Below are positions 1 through 9,126 of a stretch of 64,000 nucleotides of DNA, in pieces (the first letter of the stretch is position 1; each line of letters starts with the position of its first letter). The stretch covers positions 1 through 64,000 of the forward strand of contig NZ_FTPD01000021.1 in assembly GCF_900156895.1 (NCBI RefSeq), given 5' to 3'. A program made the position numbers and the translations under genes. Source of the stretch: Mesorhizobium prunaredense (GTDB lineage Bacteria > Pseudomonadota > Alphaproteobacteria > Rhizobiales > Rhizobiaceae). The notes below the pieces were generated by a model, which did not search any database, was not told where the DNA came from, and saw nothing but the letters and a program-made list of their open reading frames with translations.

Positions 1-238
1 CAGAGGGCAGATCTAGAAGCGAACCGCTTCGTCGCCAGCGGCGCACCGCCCTCGTTGGAGAGGCGTATATGGGAAGCATCGGTTTCGTGTCAAGCACCTT
101 TTGGTGAAAGAACCTGCTAATTCCATCGCCGGCTTGGCATCGTGCTGCGTTCCCCAGGTTTTCAGCCAGATCGAGCCATGCTGGCTGCAGGGATGGGATT
201 ACGACAGCAATGCTCGTTTTCGGTTATCCGCATGTCCC

Positions 239-330
239 TGGCGGAGGGGGAGGGATTTGAACCCCCGAGGCCCTTGCAGGCCTACCCGCTTTCGAGGCGG
301 GCGCATTCAACCGGGCTCTGCCACCTCTCA
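239..330 (-). tRNA. tRNA-Ser(CGA)
   Basis: A cloverleaf with a long variable arm can be folded on the minus strand. The anticodon loop CTCGAAA gives anticodon CGA, the T loop is TTCAAAT, and the CCA end is encoded (239-241). The acceptor stem is imperfect: the 5' strand TGAGAGG faces CCCCTCC, leaving mismatches at pairs 1-72 and 5-68. All other stems pair well. It lies 10 nt from the CCA end of the upstream tRNA-Leu, so the two are probably co-transcribed. It could be functional or a decaying copy. Confidence 0.8.
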
Positions 331-340
331 ATATTCGATT

Positions 341-425
341 TGGTACGGACGGCGAGATTCGAACTCGCAACGGGAATGCCCGCCGGGTTTAAGCCGGCTG
401 CGTCTACCGATTCCGCCACGTCCGC
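341..425 (-). tRNA. tRNA-Leu(TAA)
   Basis: Class II tRNA on the minus strand. The acceptor strands GCGGACG and CGTCCGT pair fully (one G-T), the anticodon loop CTTAAAC gives TAA, the variable arm is long, and CCA is encoded at 341-343. It sits between tRNA-Pro and tRNA-Ser in the same orientation. Confidence 0.95.
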
Positions 426-488
426 CCGCCACGTCCGCAAGTGCTTTTCCAGCTTTGCGCCGCGTTCTCAAAGATCGCGAATGCCCGA

Positions 489-565
489 TGGTCGGAGTGG
501 CAGGATTCGAACCTGCGGCCCCCTCGTCCCAAACGAGGTGCGCTACCAGGCTGCGCTACACTCCG
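489..565 (-). tRNA. tRNA-Pro(TGG)
   Basis: A 77-nt cloverleaf on the minus strand with acceptor CGGAGTG, anticodon loop TTTGGGA (anticodon TGG), T loop TTCGAAT and an encoded CCA at 489-491. It is the first tRNA downstream of rnpB in this stable RNA cluster. Confidence 0.96.
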
Positions 566-622
566 GCTCTCCGAGCCTATAGCCCGAGCCGTACGCGTCT
601 GCCGGTTCTCGCCACGATATGC

Positions 623-931
623 TTGAGACCAGCCCCCCTGTAAGCCGGGTTCTGTCGAGGGCTGCCATTCCACTTGGACGCCTGTCGCCAGGCGCCTCCT
701 TGCCCACCACCACGGCCCTCCCCGACACAGGTCACAGGGCACTTCTGCGGTTGCTTCCCCCACCCTGTCGCCCGTTTCACCCGTCCCGATTGGGACGGCT
801 TGTCTCTGTTGCCGTGGCTCGCCTTGCGGCGGGCAGGCATTGCCTGTTGGGGTGCGTCGGCGAAGCCCGGACTTTCCTCGCTCCACGACGTCAGTCGCTT
901 AGTACGCGGCAGCCCGGAGATCTGGTTTCTG
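623..931 (-). ncRNA. rnpB: RNase P RNA (catalytic subunit of ribonuclease P)
   Basis: The minus strand carries the two hallmark blocks of bacterial type A RNase P RNA: GAGGAAAGTCCGGGC near the 5' end (about 865-879) and GACAGAACCCGGCTTA near the 3' end (about 638-653). An internal block matching the family's GCAACAGAGA...CCG motif lies around 800-820. The ends given are estimates from the P1 pairing GAAACCAG with CTGGTCTC; the exact 5' end is uncertain. The RNA removes the 5' leaders of tRNAs, three of which follow on the same strand. Confidence 0.93.
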
Positions 932-1209
932 GATCCGAAGGTTCTCGCCGCACAGGGCCAGGAGTTAACCGATCCCCATGCGGCTGAACCGTCTCCGGTC
1001 CTGCCAGTCTATATGGGAACAAAACGGGAAGCTTCAAGGATCGCGCCTGGAACCATCGGCCCGGCTGTTAGTTCCTTCAGCGAGGAACGGGACCGCGGGC
1101 GATTGTCGCAGCGCGACAGGCCTGAGACTCTCAACAAGTCTTCTAGACCAATATCGCTCGATGACGGCCGGCGCCGGTTCCGTTCTGCGCGCGAACAGGG
1201 AGATTCACC

Positions 1210-1638
1210 ATGAAAGTCGCTGAGATAATGACCCCCAACGTCCATCTCGCCAGTCCTGGCGAGTCGTTGCAGAAAATCGCGAAACGCATGGCGGTTGACG
1301 ATGTCGGGTTCCTGCCAGTCGGAGAAAACGACCGACTCGTTGGAACGATCACCGACCGTGACATCGTCGTGCGTGCGCTCGCCGAGGGCAAGGACGGCAA
1401 TGCGACGGTCCGCGACGTGATGACCAAGGATGTCAAATACTGCTTCGAGGACGAAGATATCGAGCACGTCGCCCAGAACATGGGTGACATCCAGGTCAGG
1501 CGGTTGCCTGTCCTCAATCGCGACAAGCGCCTGGTGGGCGTGGTCTCGCTCGCGGACGCGGCGCTGAAGGAAGATCCGGCAACCGCCGGAATCGCGATGT
1601 CCGGCGTCGTCGTACCCGGCGGCGCACACGCGACGTAA
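1210..1638 (+). CDS. CBS domain-containing protein
   Basis: A 142-residue cytoplasmic protein made of two CBS domains (about 7-60 and 70-125) with the usual VxDIMT-like and VGxxTxxD blocks (EIMTPNV, LVGTITDRDI, VRDVMTKDV, LVGVVSLAD). CBS pairs bind adenosine nucleotides and usually sense energy or redox state. No catalytic domain is attached, so it is a stand-alone regulator whose partner is unknown. The start is set by AGGGAG just upstream. It stands alone between rnpB and the efflux operon, with about 290 bases of non-coding DNA downstream. Confidence 0.92.
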   Translation: MKVAEIMTPNVHLASPGESLQKIAKRMAVDDVGFLPVGENDRLVGTITDRDIVVRALAEGKDGNATVRDVMTKDVKYCFEDEDIEHVAQNMGDIQVRRLPVLNRDKRLVGVVSLADAALKEDPATAGIAMSGVVVPGGAHAT

Positions 1639-1931
1639 AAAAATCTCCGCGGGCACGCAGACGGGATCCGATGGACGACCTGCCGAGCGGCGCCGTCGGC
1701 GTGGCCTCGAGGCGGCGATCGAAACGGCCAGCGCATCGTGGCCGCCCGCGTCGATCGGCCAGTGAGCCCAGCCGAGGCCCTTATCAACGTTACGCCGATT
1801 TAATGTGCAAGCGAGCGGGAGAATTGCCATAAAGCTTTGATATCGACGGGCCATCCCCTGTGTCGGAGGGTGCCGTCGCGACTACTTCACCTTGGGAACC
1901 GTAGGCGGTATATTTGCCAACCGGAGCGCCG

Positions 1932-3086
1932 ATGGCCACCTGGAAACAGATCGTTTTTGCACTTGTGATCCTCGTCGCGGCTGCGGCCGCCTGGGTTCGC
2001 TTTTTTCCAGGCGCGCCGGATGTGCTGGCCCGCTGGGGCATCGACTGGGCTTATGCCGCAACGCCACCAACGGGCACCGTCGATAACGCCGGGCAAGCAG
2101 GCAGCCGCAACGCCGCCGGCCAGCGGCTGACCATCGTTGCATTGCCGGCGTCCGCCGCCATCATCAACGATCGCCTGCAGGCGATCGGCACCGGCCGCGC
2201 CAACGCCTCGGTGACGGTCAATCCCTACAGTTCCGGCCGCCTCGTAGAATTCCTGGTCGAGTCCGGCGCGCATGTCGAAAAGGGGCAGGTGATCGCCACC
2301 CTCGATTCCGACACCGAGGTGATCGCACAGGACCGCGCCAAGGTTGCTTTGCAGGACGCGCAGGCCAGGCTCGTCCGGGTCAAATCGCTGCGGGCTTCCA
2401 ACGCTGCGACAGCCGTCGCCGTTGCCGATGCCGAAGTGGTGCTGGCCAATGCCAAGCTGGCGCTTCGCGATGCGGAACTGGCCTTGCAGCGCCGCTCGAT
2501 CGTCGCACCGATCGCCGGTGTCGTCGGCATCCTGCCGATATCAGCCGGCAACTATGTGACCAGCCAGTCGGCGGTTGCCACCCTCGACGACCGCTCCAGC
2601 ATACTGGTCGAATTCTGGGTGCCGGAGCGCTTCGCCGCCGCCGTCAAGATCGGCGCGCAATTGTCGGCGACGCCGATTGCCAATCCCAACAAAGCCTATA
2701 CCGGTACGGTTTCCGCTATCGACAACCACATCGATGAAGCCAGCCGTACCCTCCTGGTCAAGGCAAAGATCGCCAACCCGGCCGATTCGCTGCGTGCCGG
2801 CATGTCCTTCCAGATCTCCATGAAATTCCCCGGCGACAGCTATCCGGCGGTCAGTCCGCTGGCGATCCAGTGGGGTTCGGACGGCGCCTATATCTGGGCC
2901 ATTGTGGACGGCAAGGCCAAGCGGGTGGCCGTGCGCATCATCCAGCGCAACACCGAGACCGTGCTGATCGACGCCCCGATCGTCAGCGGCGACATGGTGG
3001 TGACCGAAGGCACCCAGAGCGTCAGCGAAGGCGGCGAGGTCCGCATCGCCGGCGAAGAACAGCGCGCCGCGGACGCCGACGGCTGA
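1932..3086 (+). CDS. RND efflux periplasmic adaptor (HlyD/MFP family)
   Basis: A 384-residue membrane fusion protein linking an inner membrane RND pump to an outer membrane channel. It has an N-terminal membrane anchor (about 5-24), a lipoyl-like half domain (VEFLVESGAHVEKGQVIATL), an alpha hairpin rich in A, L, E and R, the second lipoyl half (SIVAPIAGVVGIL) and a C-terminal beta barrel and membrane-proximal domain. I chose ATG 1932 because GGAG lies 7 bases upstream; a TTG at 1914 is in frame but has no good ribosome site. Its stop overlaps the start of the pump gene (TGATG), so the two are translationally coupled. No outer membrane factor gene is present here. Confidence 0.93.
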   Translation: MATWKQIVFALVILVAAAAAWVRFFPGAPDVLARWGIDWAYAATPPTGTVDNAGQAGSRNAAGQRLTIVALPASAAIINDRLQAIGTGRANASVTVNPYSSGRLVEFLVESGAHVEKGQVIATLDSDTEVIAQDRAKVALQDAQARLVRVKSLRASNAATAVAVADAEVVLANAKLALRDAELALQRRSIVAPIAGVVGILPISAGNYVTSQSAVATLDDRSSILVEFWVPERFAAAVKIGAQLSATPIANPNKAYTGTVSAIDNHIDEASRTLLVKAKIANPADSLRAGMSFQISMKFPGDSYPAVSPLAIQWGSDGAYIWAIVDGKAKRVAVRIIQRNTETVLIDAPIVSGDMVVTEGTQSVSEGGEVRIAGEEQRAADADG

Positions 3087-6000
3087 TGACCGCAACCAAC
3101 AACGCCGCCGGCGACACAGGCTTCACTGCGCTGTTCATCCGCAGGCCGGTGATGGCCTTCGTGCTGAACACATTGATCGCGGTTGCCGGCCTTGCCGCCT
3201 TCTACGGCGTCGAGATCCGCGAACTGCCGGATGTCGACCGCCCCGTCATCACCGTTAACACGACCTTTGAAGGCGCCGCATCCGAAACCGTCGACCGCGA
3301 ACTGACCGACGTGATCGAGGGCGCGGTCGGCCGCGTCTCCGGCGTAAAGTCGATCTCGTCCACCTCGTCCTTCGGCACGAGCCGCGTCACCATCGAATTC
3401 AACGACGGGGTCAACCTCGACGTCGCCGCCTCCGATGTGCGCGACGCCGTTGGCCGCGTCGTCGACCAGATGCCTGACACGGCGGATGCGCCGCGCATAG
3501 TCAAGGCCGACGCCAATTCCGAGCCGGTGATGCGGCTGGCTGTCACCTCCGACACCATGTCGGTGCAGGACATGACGGTGCTGGTCCAGGACCAGATCGA
3601 GGACGAGCTTGCCGCCGTGCCCGGCGTTGCCGACGTCCAGGTCTATGGCGACCGCGACAAGATCTTCCGCATCGATGTCGACCAGAACAAACTTGCCAGC
3701 CTGGGCTTCACCGTTGCCGACCTGAGGACAGCGCTGGCTTCGGTCGCTTTCGATTCGCCGGCCGGTTCGATCACCACGACCAACCAGGACCTGATCGTGC
3801 GTCCGACGGCGGACGTGACCACGCCGGAGGAGTTCGAAAACATCATCATCGGCGGCACGACCCGCATCCGCGACGTCGCCACCGTCACGCTCGGCCCCGA
3901 CATCGGCCAGACCACATTGCGTTCGAACGGCAAGACCGGCATCGGTCTCGGCATCATCCGCCAGGCGGAATCGAACACGCTGGATATTTCGACCGGCGTC
4001 AGGGCCGCGGTCGCCGCGCTGCAGGCGGATCTACCTCAGGGCATGTCGATCAAGGTCACCAGCGACGATGCGGTCTTCGTTAACGGCGCGGTGCATGAGG
4101 TCGAGATCGCACTCGGCCTGTCCGTCTCAATCGTGCTGATCGTCATCTACGTGTTTCTCCTCGACTGGCGCGCGACGCTCATTCCGGGGCTTGCGATGCC
4201 GGTCGCCATGATCGGGACGATCGCCGCCATCTATCTCGCCGGCTTCTCGGTCAACATATTGACGCTGCTCGCCCTGGTGCTGGCGACGGGCCTGGTCGTC
4301 GATGACGCCATCGTCGTTCTGGAAAATATCGTGCGACGACGCAACGAAGGCATGGGGCCACGCGCCGCGGCCGTGCTTGGCGCCCAGGAAGTGTTCTTCG
4401 CCGTCATCGCCACGACGCTGACGCTGGTCGCCGTGTTCGTGCCGATCTCCTTCCTGCCCGGCCAGACCGGCGGCCTGTTTCGCGAATTCGGCTTCGTTCT
4501 CGCAATATCGGTGCTTCTGTCCGCCGTCGTGGCGCTGACCCTTTGTCCGATGCTTGCCTCGCGCATGCTGTCGGTCGCGCCGCTTCATCACGAAGGCGGC
4601 AGCGGCATCGGCGCCCGCATCGGCGGCGCGCTGAACAGGCTCTACCGGCGCTGCCTGCGCACCTGCCTCGATGCGCCGTGGATCGTGCTCCTGGTCGCGC
4701 TGCTGTTTGCAGCCACCGCCTTCACGCTGTTCGGCACGATTCGCCAGGAACTGACGCCGACCGAGGATCGTGCCGTCGTGCTCATGCGCGTCGACGCGCC
4801 GCAAGGCGTCAGCCTCGACTACACGACGCAGCAGATGCAGAAGATCGAAAAACTGATCCAGCCGCTGCGCGATTCCGGCGAAATCCGCAATACGTTCGAG
4901 AGCGCCGGCCGGAACGGCGCCTACAATGCCGGCTTCATGGTGATGACGCTGGCGCCATGGGACGAGCGCGACCGCAGCCAGCAGCAGATCATGGCCGACA
5001 TCAGCCGGCTCACCCGGCAGGTGCCGAGCGTGCGCGTCTTTCCGATGCAGCCCAACAGCCTCGGTATTCGCGGCGCCGGCAACGGCCTGCAGTTCGCGCT
5101 GGTCGGCAACAACCGCGCGGCGCTCGGCAACGCTGCGGTGAAGATCATCGCGGAAATGCAGAAGGACCCCGGCTTCCAGTCGCCGCGGCTCTCCGTCGAC
5201 CCGACGCAGCCCCAGCTTTCCGTCGCCATCGACCGCGAGCGCGCTTCCGACCTCGGCATCGACATCACCAGGCTGGCCGATTCCTTCCAGGCCATGCTCG
5301 ACGGCAATGATGTCGTCGACGTCTATATCGCCGATCGCAGCTACGGCGTGAAGCTCGTCTCGACGACCAACCCGATCAACGATCCGACCGATTTGGAGAA
5401 CATCTTCCTGAAGACGGCCGACGGCCGCTTCGTGCCGATGTCGACCATCGCCACTTTGACCGAGCGCGCCGTACCGCCCTCGCTGACCCGCGAGCAGCAG
5501 CAGCCGTCGGTGGCGATCACCTCCAACCTCAGCGGCGATTTCGCGCTCGGCCAGGCGCTCACCCGCGCCGAGGCAATCGCCACGCCGCTTCTGCCGCCGG
5601 GCAGCCGCATCGTCCCCTTGGCCGAGGCGGCGACGCTGGGCGAGACCAACAGCGCCATGATCACCATCTTCGGTTTCTCGCTGGTCATCATCCTTTTGGT
5701 GCTCGCCGCTCAGTTCGAGAGCTTCGTCAGCGCGGTCATCATCATGGCGACGGTGCCGCTCGGCCTCGCCTGCGCGATCTTTGCCCTTTTGCTCAGCGGC
5801 ACCAGCCTCAACGCCTACAGCCAGATCGGCCTGGTGCTGCTGGTCGGCGTCATGGCCAAGAACGGCATTCTGATCGTCGAGTTCGCCAATCAGTTGCGCG
5901 ACCGCGGGCTCGGCGTGCGCGAGGCGATCGAGCAGGCCTCCACCATCCGGCTGCGGCCGGTGATGATGACGATGATCTGCACCGTGCTCGGCGGCGTGCC

Positions 6001-6217
6001 GCTGGTGCTGGCGAGCGGCGCCGGCGCCGAGGCACGCATCGCGCTCGGCTGGGTGATCGTCGGCGGCCTGGGTCTGGCCACCGTCTCGACGCTGTTCCTG
6101 ACGCCGGTCGCCTATCTCCTGCTCGGCCGCTTCGTCACGCCGAAGGTGGAAGAGGCGTCGCGGCTGAAGCGCGAGCTCGAACAAGCCGCCTACACCAATG
6201 TCGAGCCGGCTGAGTAG
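3086..6217 (+). CDS. RND family efflux transporter permease
   Basis: A 1043-residue inner membrane pump that uses the proton gradient to expel drugs or other toxic compounds. The N-terminus (FIRRPVMAFVLNTLIAVAG) is the standard first helix. Two halves each have a large periplasmic loop, as in the HAE1 class. The proton-relay pair lies in TM4 (LVVDDAIVVLENI, about residues 400-412), and the second half ends with the conserved IRLRPVMMTMICTVLGGVPL region. Length matches the family. It is co-transcribed with the adaptor upstream. Substrate cannot be told from sequence. Confidence 0.95.
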   Translation: MTATNNAAGDTGFTALFIRRPVMAFVLNTLIAVAGLAAFYGVEIRELPDVDRPVITVNTTFEGAASETVDRELTDVIEGAVGRVSGVKSISSTSSFGTSRVTIEFNDGVNLDVAASDVRDAVGRVVDQMPDTADAPRIVKADANSEPVMRLAVTSDTMSVQDMTVLVQDQIEDELAAVPGVADVQVYGDRDKIFRIDVDQNKLASLGFTVADLRTALASVAFDSPAGSITTTNQDLIVRPTADVTTPEEFENIIIGGTTRIRDVATVTLGPDIGQTTLRSNGKTGIGLGIIRQAESNTLDISTGVRAAVAALQADLPQGMSIKVTSDDAVFVNGAVHEVEIALGLSVSIVLIVIYVFLLDWRATLIPGLAMPVAMIGTIAAIYLAGFSVNILTLLALVLATGLVVDDAIVVLENIVRRRNEGMGPRAAAVLGAQEVFFAVIATTLTLVAVFVPISFLPGQTGGLFREFGFVLAISVLLSAVVALTLCPMLASRMLSVAPLHHEGGSGIGARIGGALNRLYRRCLRTCLDAPWIVLLVALLFAATAFTLFGTIRQELTPTEDRAVVLMRVDAPQGVSLDYTTQQMQKIEKLIQPLRDSGEIRNTFESAGRNGAYNAGFMVMTLAPWDERDRSQQQIMADISRLTRQVPSVRVFPMQPNSLGIRGAGNGLQFALVGNNRAALGNAAVKIIAEMQKDPGFQSPRLSVDPTQPQLSVAIDRERASDLGIDITRLADSFQAMLDGNDVVDVYIADRSYGVKLVSTTNPINDPTDLENIFLKTADGRFVPMSTIATLTERAVPPSLTREQQQPSVAITSNLSGDFALGQALTRAEAIATPLLPPGSRIVPLAEAATLGETNSAMITIFGFSLVIILLVLAAQFESFVSAVIIMATVPLGLACAIFALLLSGTSLNAYSQIGLVLLVGVMAKNGILIVEFANQLRDRGLGVREAIEQASTIRLRPVMMTMICTVLGGVPLVLASGAGAEARIALGWVIVGGLGLATVSTLFLTPVAYLLLGRFVTPKVEEASRLKRELEQAAYTNVEPAE

Positions 6218-6218
6218 G

Positions 6219-6410
6219 TCAGGCCGCCTTTAGGATCGCGGCGGGAAGGTGTTCTCGGGCATCCAGCACCTCCATCCCGACGATGTGACCTTCAGCATCA
6301 TAGTCGAGGACTATGCCTGCGGAGACTTCCTCGCTTTCCTGGATCGCCTCCGAGGAGAAACGGATGTAGGCAGCATTGGCTTCCGGGTCGTATTCGAGTT
6401 TAAGCGTCAT
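6219..6410 (-). CDS. DUF2283 domain-containing small protein
   Basis: A 63-residue protein with the DUF2283 pattern: YDPEANAAYIRF near the N-terminus and VLDYDAEGHIVGMEVLDA in the middle. The family has no established function. Its start overlaps the end of the DUF4258 gene by 4 bases, so the two form one operon, and it is convergent with the efflux pump gene, with one base between stops. Confidence 0.85.
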   Translation of the reverse strand: MTLKLEYDPEANAAYIRFSSEAIQESEEVSAGIVLDYDAEGHIVGMEVLDAREHLPAAILKAA

Positions 6411-6670
6411 CTCGGCCTTCTCGCCCCGCGATCGAAATAGACAGACGGTATACGGATTTCCTCAGGCGTTGCCACACAGACGACACGCAGGATGCGGCCG
6501 CCATTTTCGGGCACCTGCTTGTACAGACGTATCACCGAGGTGTCTTTCACATCGGCCGCTTGCCAATCCGGTTCCCACACAGCACGTTCGATCCAGCGTT
6601 TGTCGAGAGACCGTTGACGAATGACGGTCTCGGCATGGTTGGTATACAGCAGTGGGCGTTTCGCAATCAT
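6407..6670 (-). CDS. DUF4258 domain-containing small protein
   Basis: An 87-residue basic protein with the DUF4258 layout: an N-terminal helix region with HAETVIRQRSLDKRWIERAV, then a beta-rich C-terminus (RILRVVCVATPEEIRIPSVYFDRGA). DUF4258 has structural affinity to small RNase-type toxins such as RelE/BrnT, and pairs of a DUF4258 gene followed by a DUF2283 gene recur in bacteria, so a toxin-antitoxin-like role is possible but inferred. First gene of a two-gene operon. Confidence 0.82.
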   Translation of the reverse strand: MIAKRPLLYTNHAETVIRQRSLDKRWIERAVWEPDWQAADVKDTSVIRLYKQVPENGGRILRVVCVATPEEIRIPSVYFDRGARRPR

Positions 6671-6859
6671 TCAGCAGCTACATCCCGATGCACACTGTGC
6701 CGCCGATCCTGGCCAAGTCGGCCAGCACGCGCTCCATCGCCTCGGCTTTGGCACTTTACCCGCGGCACGGATGAACGTAGTTCGGATTGCCTTGTCAACG
6801 CGAGCCTTTTGCCGGGAGCGCAAAGCAAGAGCGCGGAAGAATTGCCCAGAGGAATTGCG

Positions 6860-7675
6860 ATGAGCTATCTGGACGAGCTGTTTTCGGTGGCCGGCAAGAC
6901 CGCGCTGGTCACCGGGGCTGCGACCGGCATCGGTCGCATGGCGGCGACCGCTTTGGTCAGGGCCGGCGCCACCGTGATGATCGCCTCGCGCAAGGGCGAG
7001 GATTGTATCAGGGTTGCCGGCGAACTGAACGGCCTCGGCGGCTCCGGCCGGGCCGAGGGCTTTGCCGGCGATGTCTCCAGCGAGGCTGGCATCGCGGCGC
7101 TGGTCGACGAGGTCAAGGCGCGGACCGAGCGGCTGAACATCCTGGTCAACAATGCCGGCGTCTCCTGGGGCGCGCCGCTGGAAAGTTTTCCCTACCATGC
7201 CTGGGCCAAGGTGTTCGGCGTCAACGTCAGTGCGGTCTTCCACCTGACGCGCGAGCTTCTGCCGCTGCTCGAGGCCGCCGCCAGCGATGCCGATCCGGCC
7301 AGGGTGATCAATCTGGGTTCGGTGATGGGCACGCAGCCGCTGGCCGACGACGCCTACTCTTACTCTGCCTCGAAGGCTGCTGTTCACCATCTGACGCGCA
7401 TCTTGGCGATCGAGTTCGCCGCCCGCCGCATCACCGTCAATGCGTTCGCCCCCGGCCCCTTCCAGAGCCGGATGACCGCTTTCGCCACCGCGAGCGAGGA
7501 ACAGGCAAGACAAGTCGGCGGCCATGTTCCGCTTCGTCGCATCGGCGCGCCGGATGACATTGCCGGCGCGACGCTCTATTTGTGCAGCCGTGCCGGCAGC
7601 TATGTCACCGGCGCCATCCTGCCGATCGATGGCGGGCAGTCGGTGCAGCATGGGCTGACACTGTTCAAGGAATGA
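6860..7675 (+). CDS. SDR family oxidoreductase
   Basis: A 271-residue classical short-chain dehydrogenase. It shows the NAD(P) site TGAATGIG, the NNAG motif (ILVNNAGVSWG), a catalytic Ser in NLGSVMG, and YxxxK in YSYSASK. The C-terminus (GSYVTGAILPIDGGQSV) is typical. ATG 6860 has AGAGGAA upstream. The longer in-frame extension back to 6560 lacks family similarity. Its stop overlaps the region upstream of a MaoC dehydratase, suggesting a shared pathway acting on acyl-CoA or a related substrate. Confidence 0.93.
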   Translation: MSYLDELFSVAGKTALVTGAATGIGRMAATALVRAGATVMIASRKGEDCIRVAGELNGLGGSGRAEGFAGDVSSEAGIAALVDEVKARTERLNILVNNAGVSWGAPLESFPYHAWAKVFGVNVSAVFHLTRELLPLLEAAASDADPARVINLGSVMGTQPLADDAYSYSASKAAVHHLTRILAIEFAARRITVNAFAPGPFQSRMTAFATASEEQARQVGGHVPLRRIGAPDDIAGATLYLCSRAGSYVTGAILPIDGGQSVQHGLTLFKE

Positions 7676-7716
7676 AGCCGCTCGCGCTCCGGACGGTTGA
7701 AATGGAGGACATCAGC

Positions 7717-8196
7717 GTGGAACCGATCAGTCTCGATGTGCTTCTGGCCAGCGTCGGCAAAGAGGTCGGCGTCTCGCCGTGGCGGGTCGTCTCACAGCGA
7801 ATGATCGACCAGTTCGCCGATGCCACCGACGATCACCAGTTCATCCATTGCGATCCGGAGCGCGCCAAGCGCGAGACGCCGTTCGGCGGCACCATCGCGC
7901 ATGGCTTCCTGTCGCTTTCGCTTTTATCGGCGATGACCTTCGAGACCATGCCGCCGCTCGAAAACAGCAAGATGGGCGTCAATCATGGCTTCGATTCGCT
8001 GCGCTTCCTGGCGCCGGTGAAGACCGGCGCGCGCATCCGAACCCGTTTCGTGCTGGCCGACGTCAAGGTCCGGCCGTCGGGCTGGGTTCAGACGGCGCAT
8101 GACGTGACGATCGAGATCGAGGGCTCGAAAAAGCCGGCATTGACCGCGCGCTGGCTGACATTGACATTGATCGAACGCCAGCCAGAGGCGGCCTGA
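7717..8196 (+). CDS. MaoC family dehydratase
   Basis: A 159-residue hot-dog fold enoyl-CoA hydratase-type protein. The active-site block FADATDDHQFIHCDPERA followed by TPFGGTIAHGFLSLSL carries the catalytic Asp and His. GTG 7717 is chosen because a strong GGAGG lies 8 bases upstream and it gives the usual family length; in-frame ATGs at 7672 (overlapping the SDR stop) and 7702 are alternatives. Together with the SDR it could perform successive hydration and oxidation of an acyl-CoA. Confidence 0.9.
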   Translation: MEPISLDVLLASVGKEVGVSPWRVVSQRMIDQFADATDDHQFIHCDPERAKRETPFGGTIAHGFLSLSLLSAMTFETMPPLENSKMGVNHGFDSLRFLAPVKTGARIRTRFVLADVKVRPSGWVQTAHDVTIEIEGSKKPALTARWLTLTLIERQPEAA

Positions 8197-8201
8197 ACGG
8201 C

Positions 8202-8897
8202 TCAACGAGCCTCGGCAGAGATGAACTTCATGTGCCGGCCGACCTGCAGGGCGATGTAGACGACCAGTGAGCAACCGATCGGGGACACGATCTCGTTGAG
8301 GCCGGTTGTGATCGCCTGCGGCAATGCAAGGGCAGCGTCGTTCGCTGCCGCCGTCTCAATCGTCAGCACCGTAATCCCGCCGCCGAACACCGCGCCTATC
8401 AAGGCGCCTGCCAGCGCGAAATGGAGCGGACGGGGTTTTTCCTTCGACGCCAGCGAGGCCAGTATCCAGCCGAGCAGGCCGTATTCGATGGCCCGCAGCA
8501 CGCCCAGAGTGGTGAGCGAGAGGATTGCCGGGTTTGCAGCCGCATCGAGCGCGCTCACCATGAACTTTTGCGACCCTTTGGCGATGCCCATGGCCAGTGG
8601 CGCCGAGATCGCACTGATCAGGCCGCCGAGCGAGGCTCGCACCTTGGCAATCGCCGAGCCGAGGCTGACGCCGGCGCAGACGAAGAACGCCCACGTCACG
8701 CCTTGCGCCAATTCGATCAGGACCTGGGTGGTGGCCGGATGGGAACCTGCTGCAAATCTGCCAGCCAGAATAAGGGCCTCCATGGCGAAGCCGAGTCCGA
8801 TCGCCAACCATGCAACCATGACGACGCGCCTGAGTGCGAGCCTGGCGCCGTGAGAAAGTGGATCCGCGTCTAGCGCACTGGACGAAAGCTCGGTCAT
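8202..8897 (-). CDS. Hypothetical integral membrane protein
   Basis: A 231-residue protein with five or six predicted membrane segments (for example VVMVAWLAIGLGFAMEALIL, ALAGALIGAVFGGGITVLTI and SPIGCSLVVYIALQVG). I do not recognise the family. ATG 8897 follows AAGGG; the longer frame to 8987 adds an unlikely polar leader. It is convergent with the MaoC gene, with only a few bases between the stops, and diverges from the tetR gene. Confidence 0.72.
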   Translation of the reverse strand: MTELSSSALDADPLSHGARLALRRVVMVAWLAIGLGFAMEALILAGRFAAGSHPATTQVLIELAQGVTWAFFVCAGVSLGSAIAKVRASLGGLISAISAPLAMGIAKGSQKFMVSALDAAANPAILSLTTLGVLRAIEYGLLGWILASLASKEKPRPLHFALAGALIGAVFGGGITVLTIETAAANDAALALPQAITTGLNEIVSPIGCSLVVYIALQVGRHMKFISAEAR

Positions 8898-9126
8898 GGT
8901 CCGGCCCTTAGAAATTTCTTTGCAGAGCCGCCAGCTAACCTCTGGTTGTAACAGTCCGATGTTGCGTCGTTTCTGCCCGGGTAACACTTGTGATCGATGT
9001 TCGGGCGAAATGGCTCAGAGGCGGTATGGCCAATCGGAATGCTGCGAAGCCGATTTTGACATCGCCTTGTCCGATTCCGTACAGCATATATAATTTAGCC
9101 AGCCGCTAACAGAAGGCAGGCGAAAA

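Noticed and set aside
101..582. Plus-strand frames over the first 600 bases
   Set aside because: They translate the complement of tRNA genes and rnpB.
1064..1090. GTTCC...GGAAC palindrome as a LexA or EcfG site before the CBS gene
   Set aside because: Spacing fits neither the alphaproteobacterial LexA box nor GGAAC-N16/17-CGTT.
4127..6184. A 685-codon minus-strand open frame
   Set aside because: It lies entirely antisense to the RND pump, is rich in H, D, R and Q as expected for a GC-rich shadow, and matches no family.
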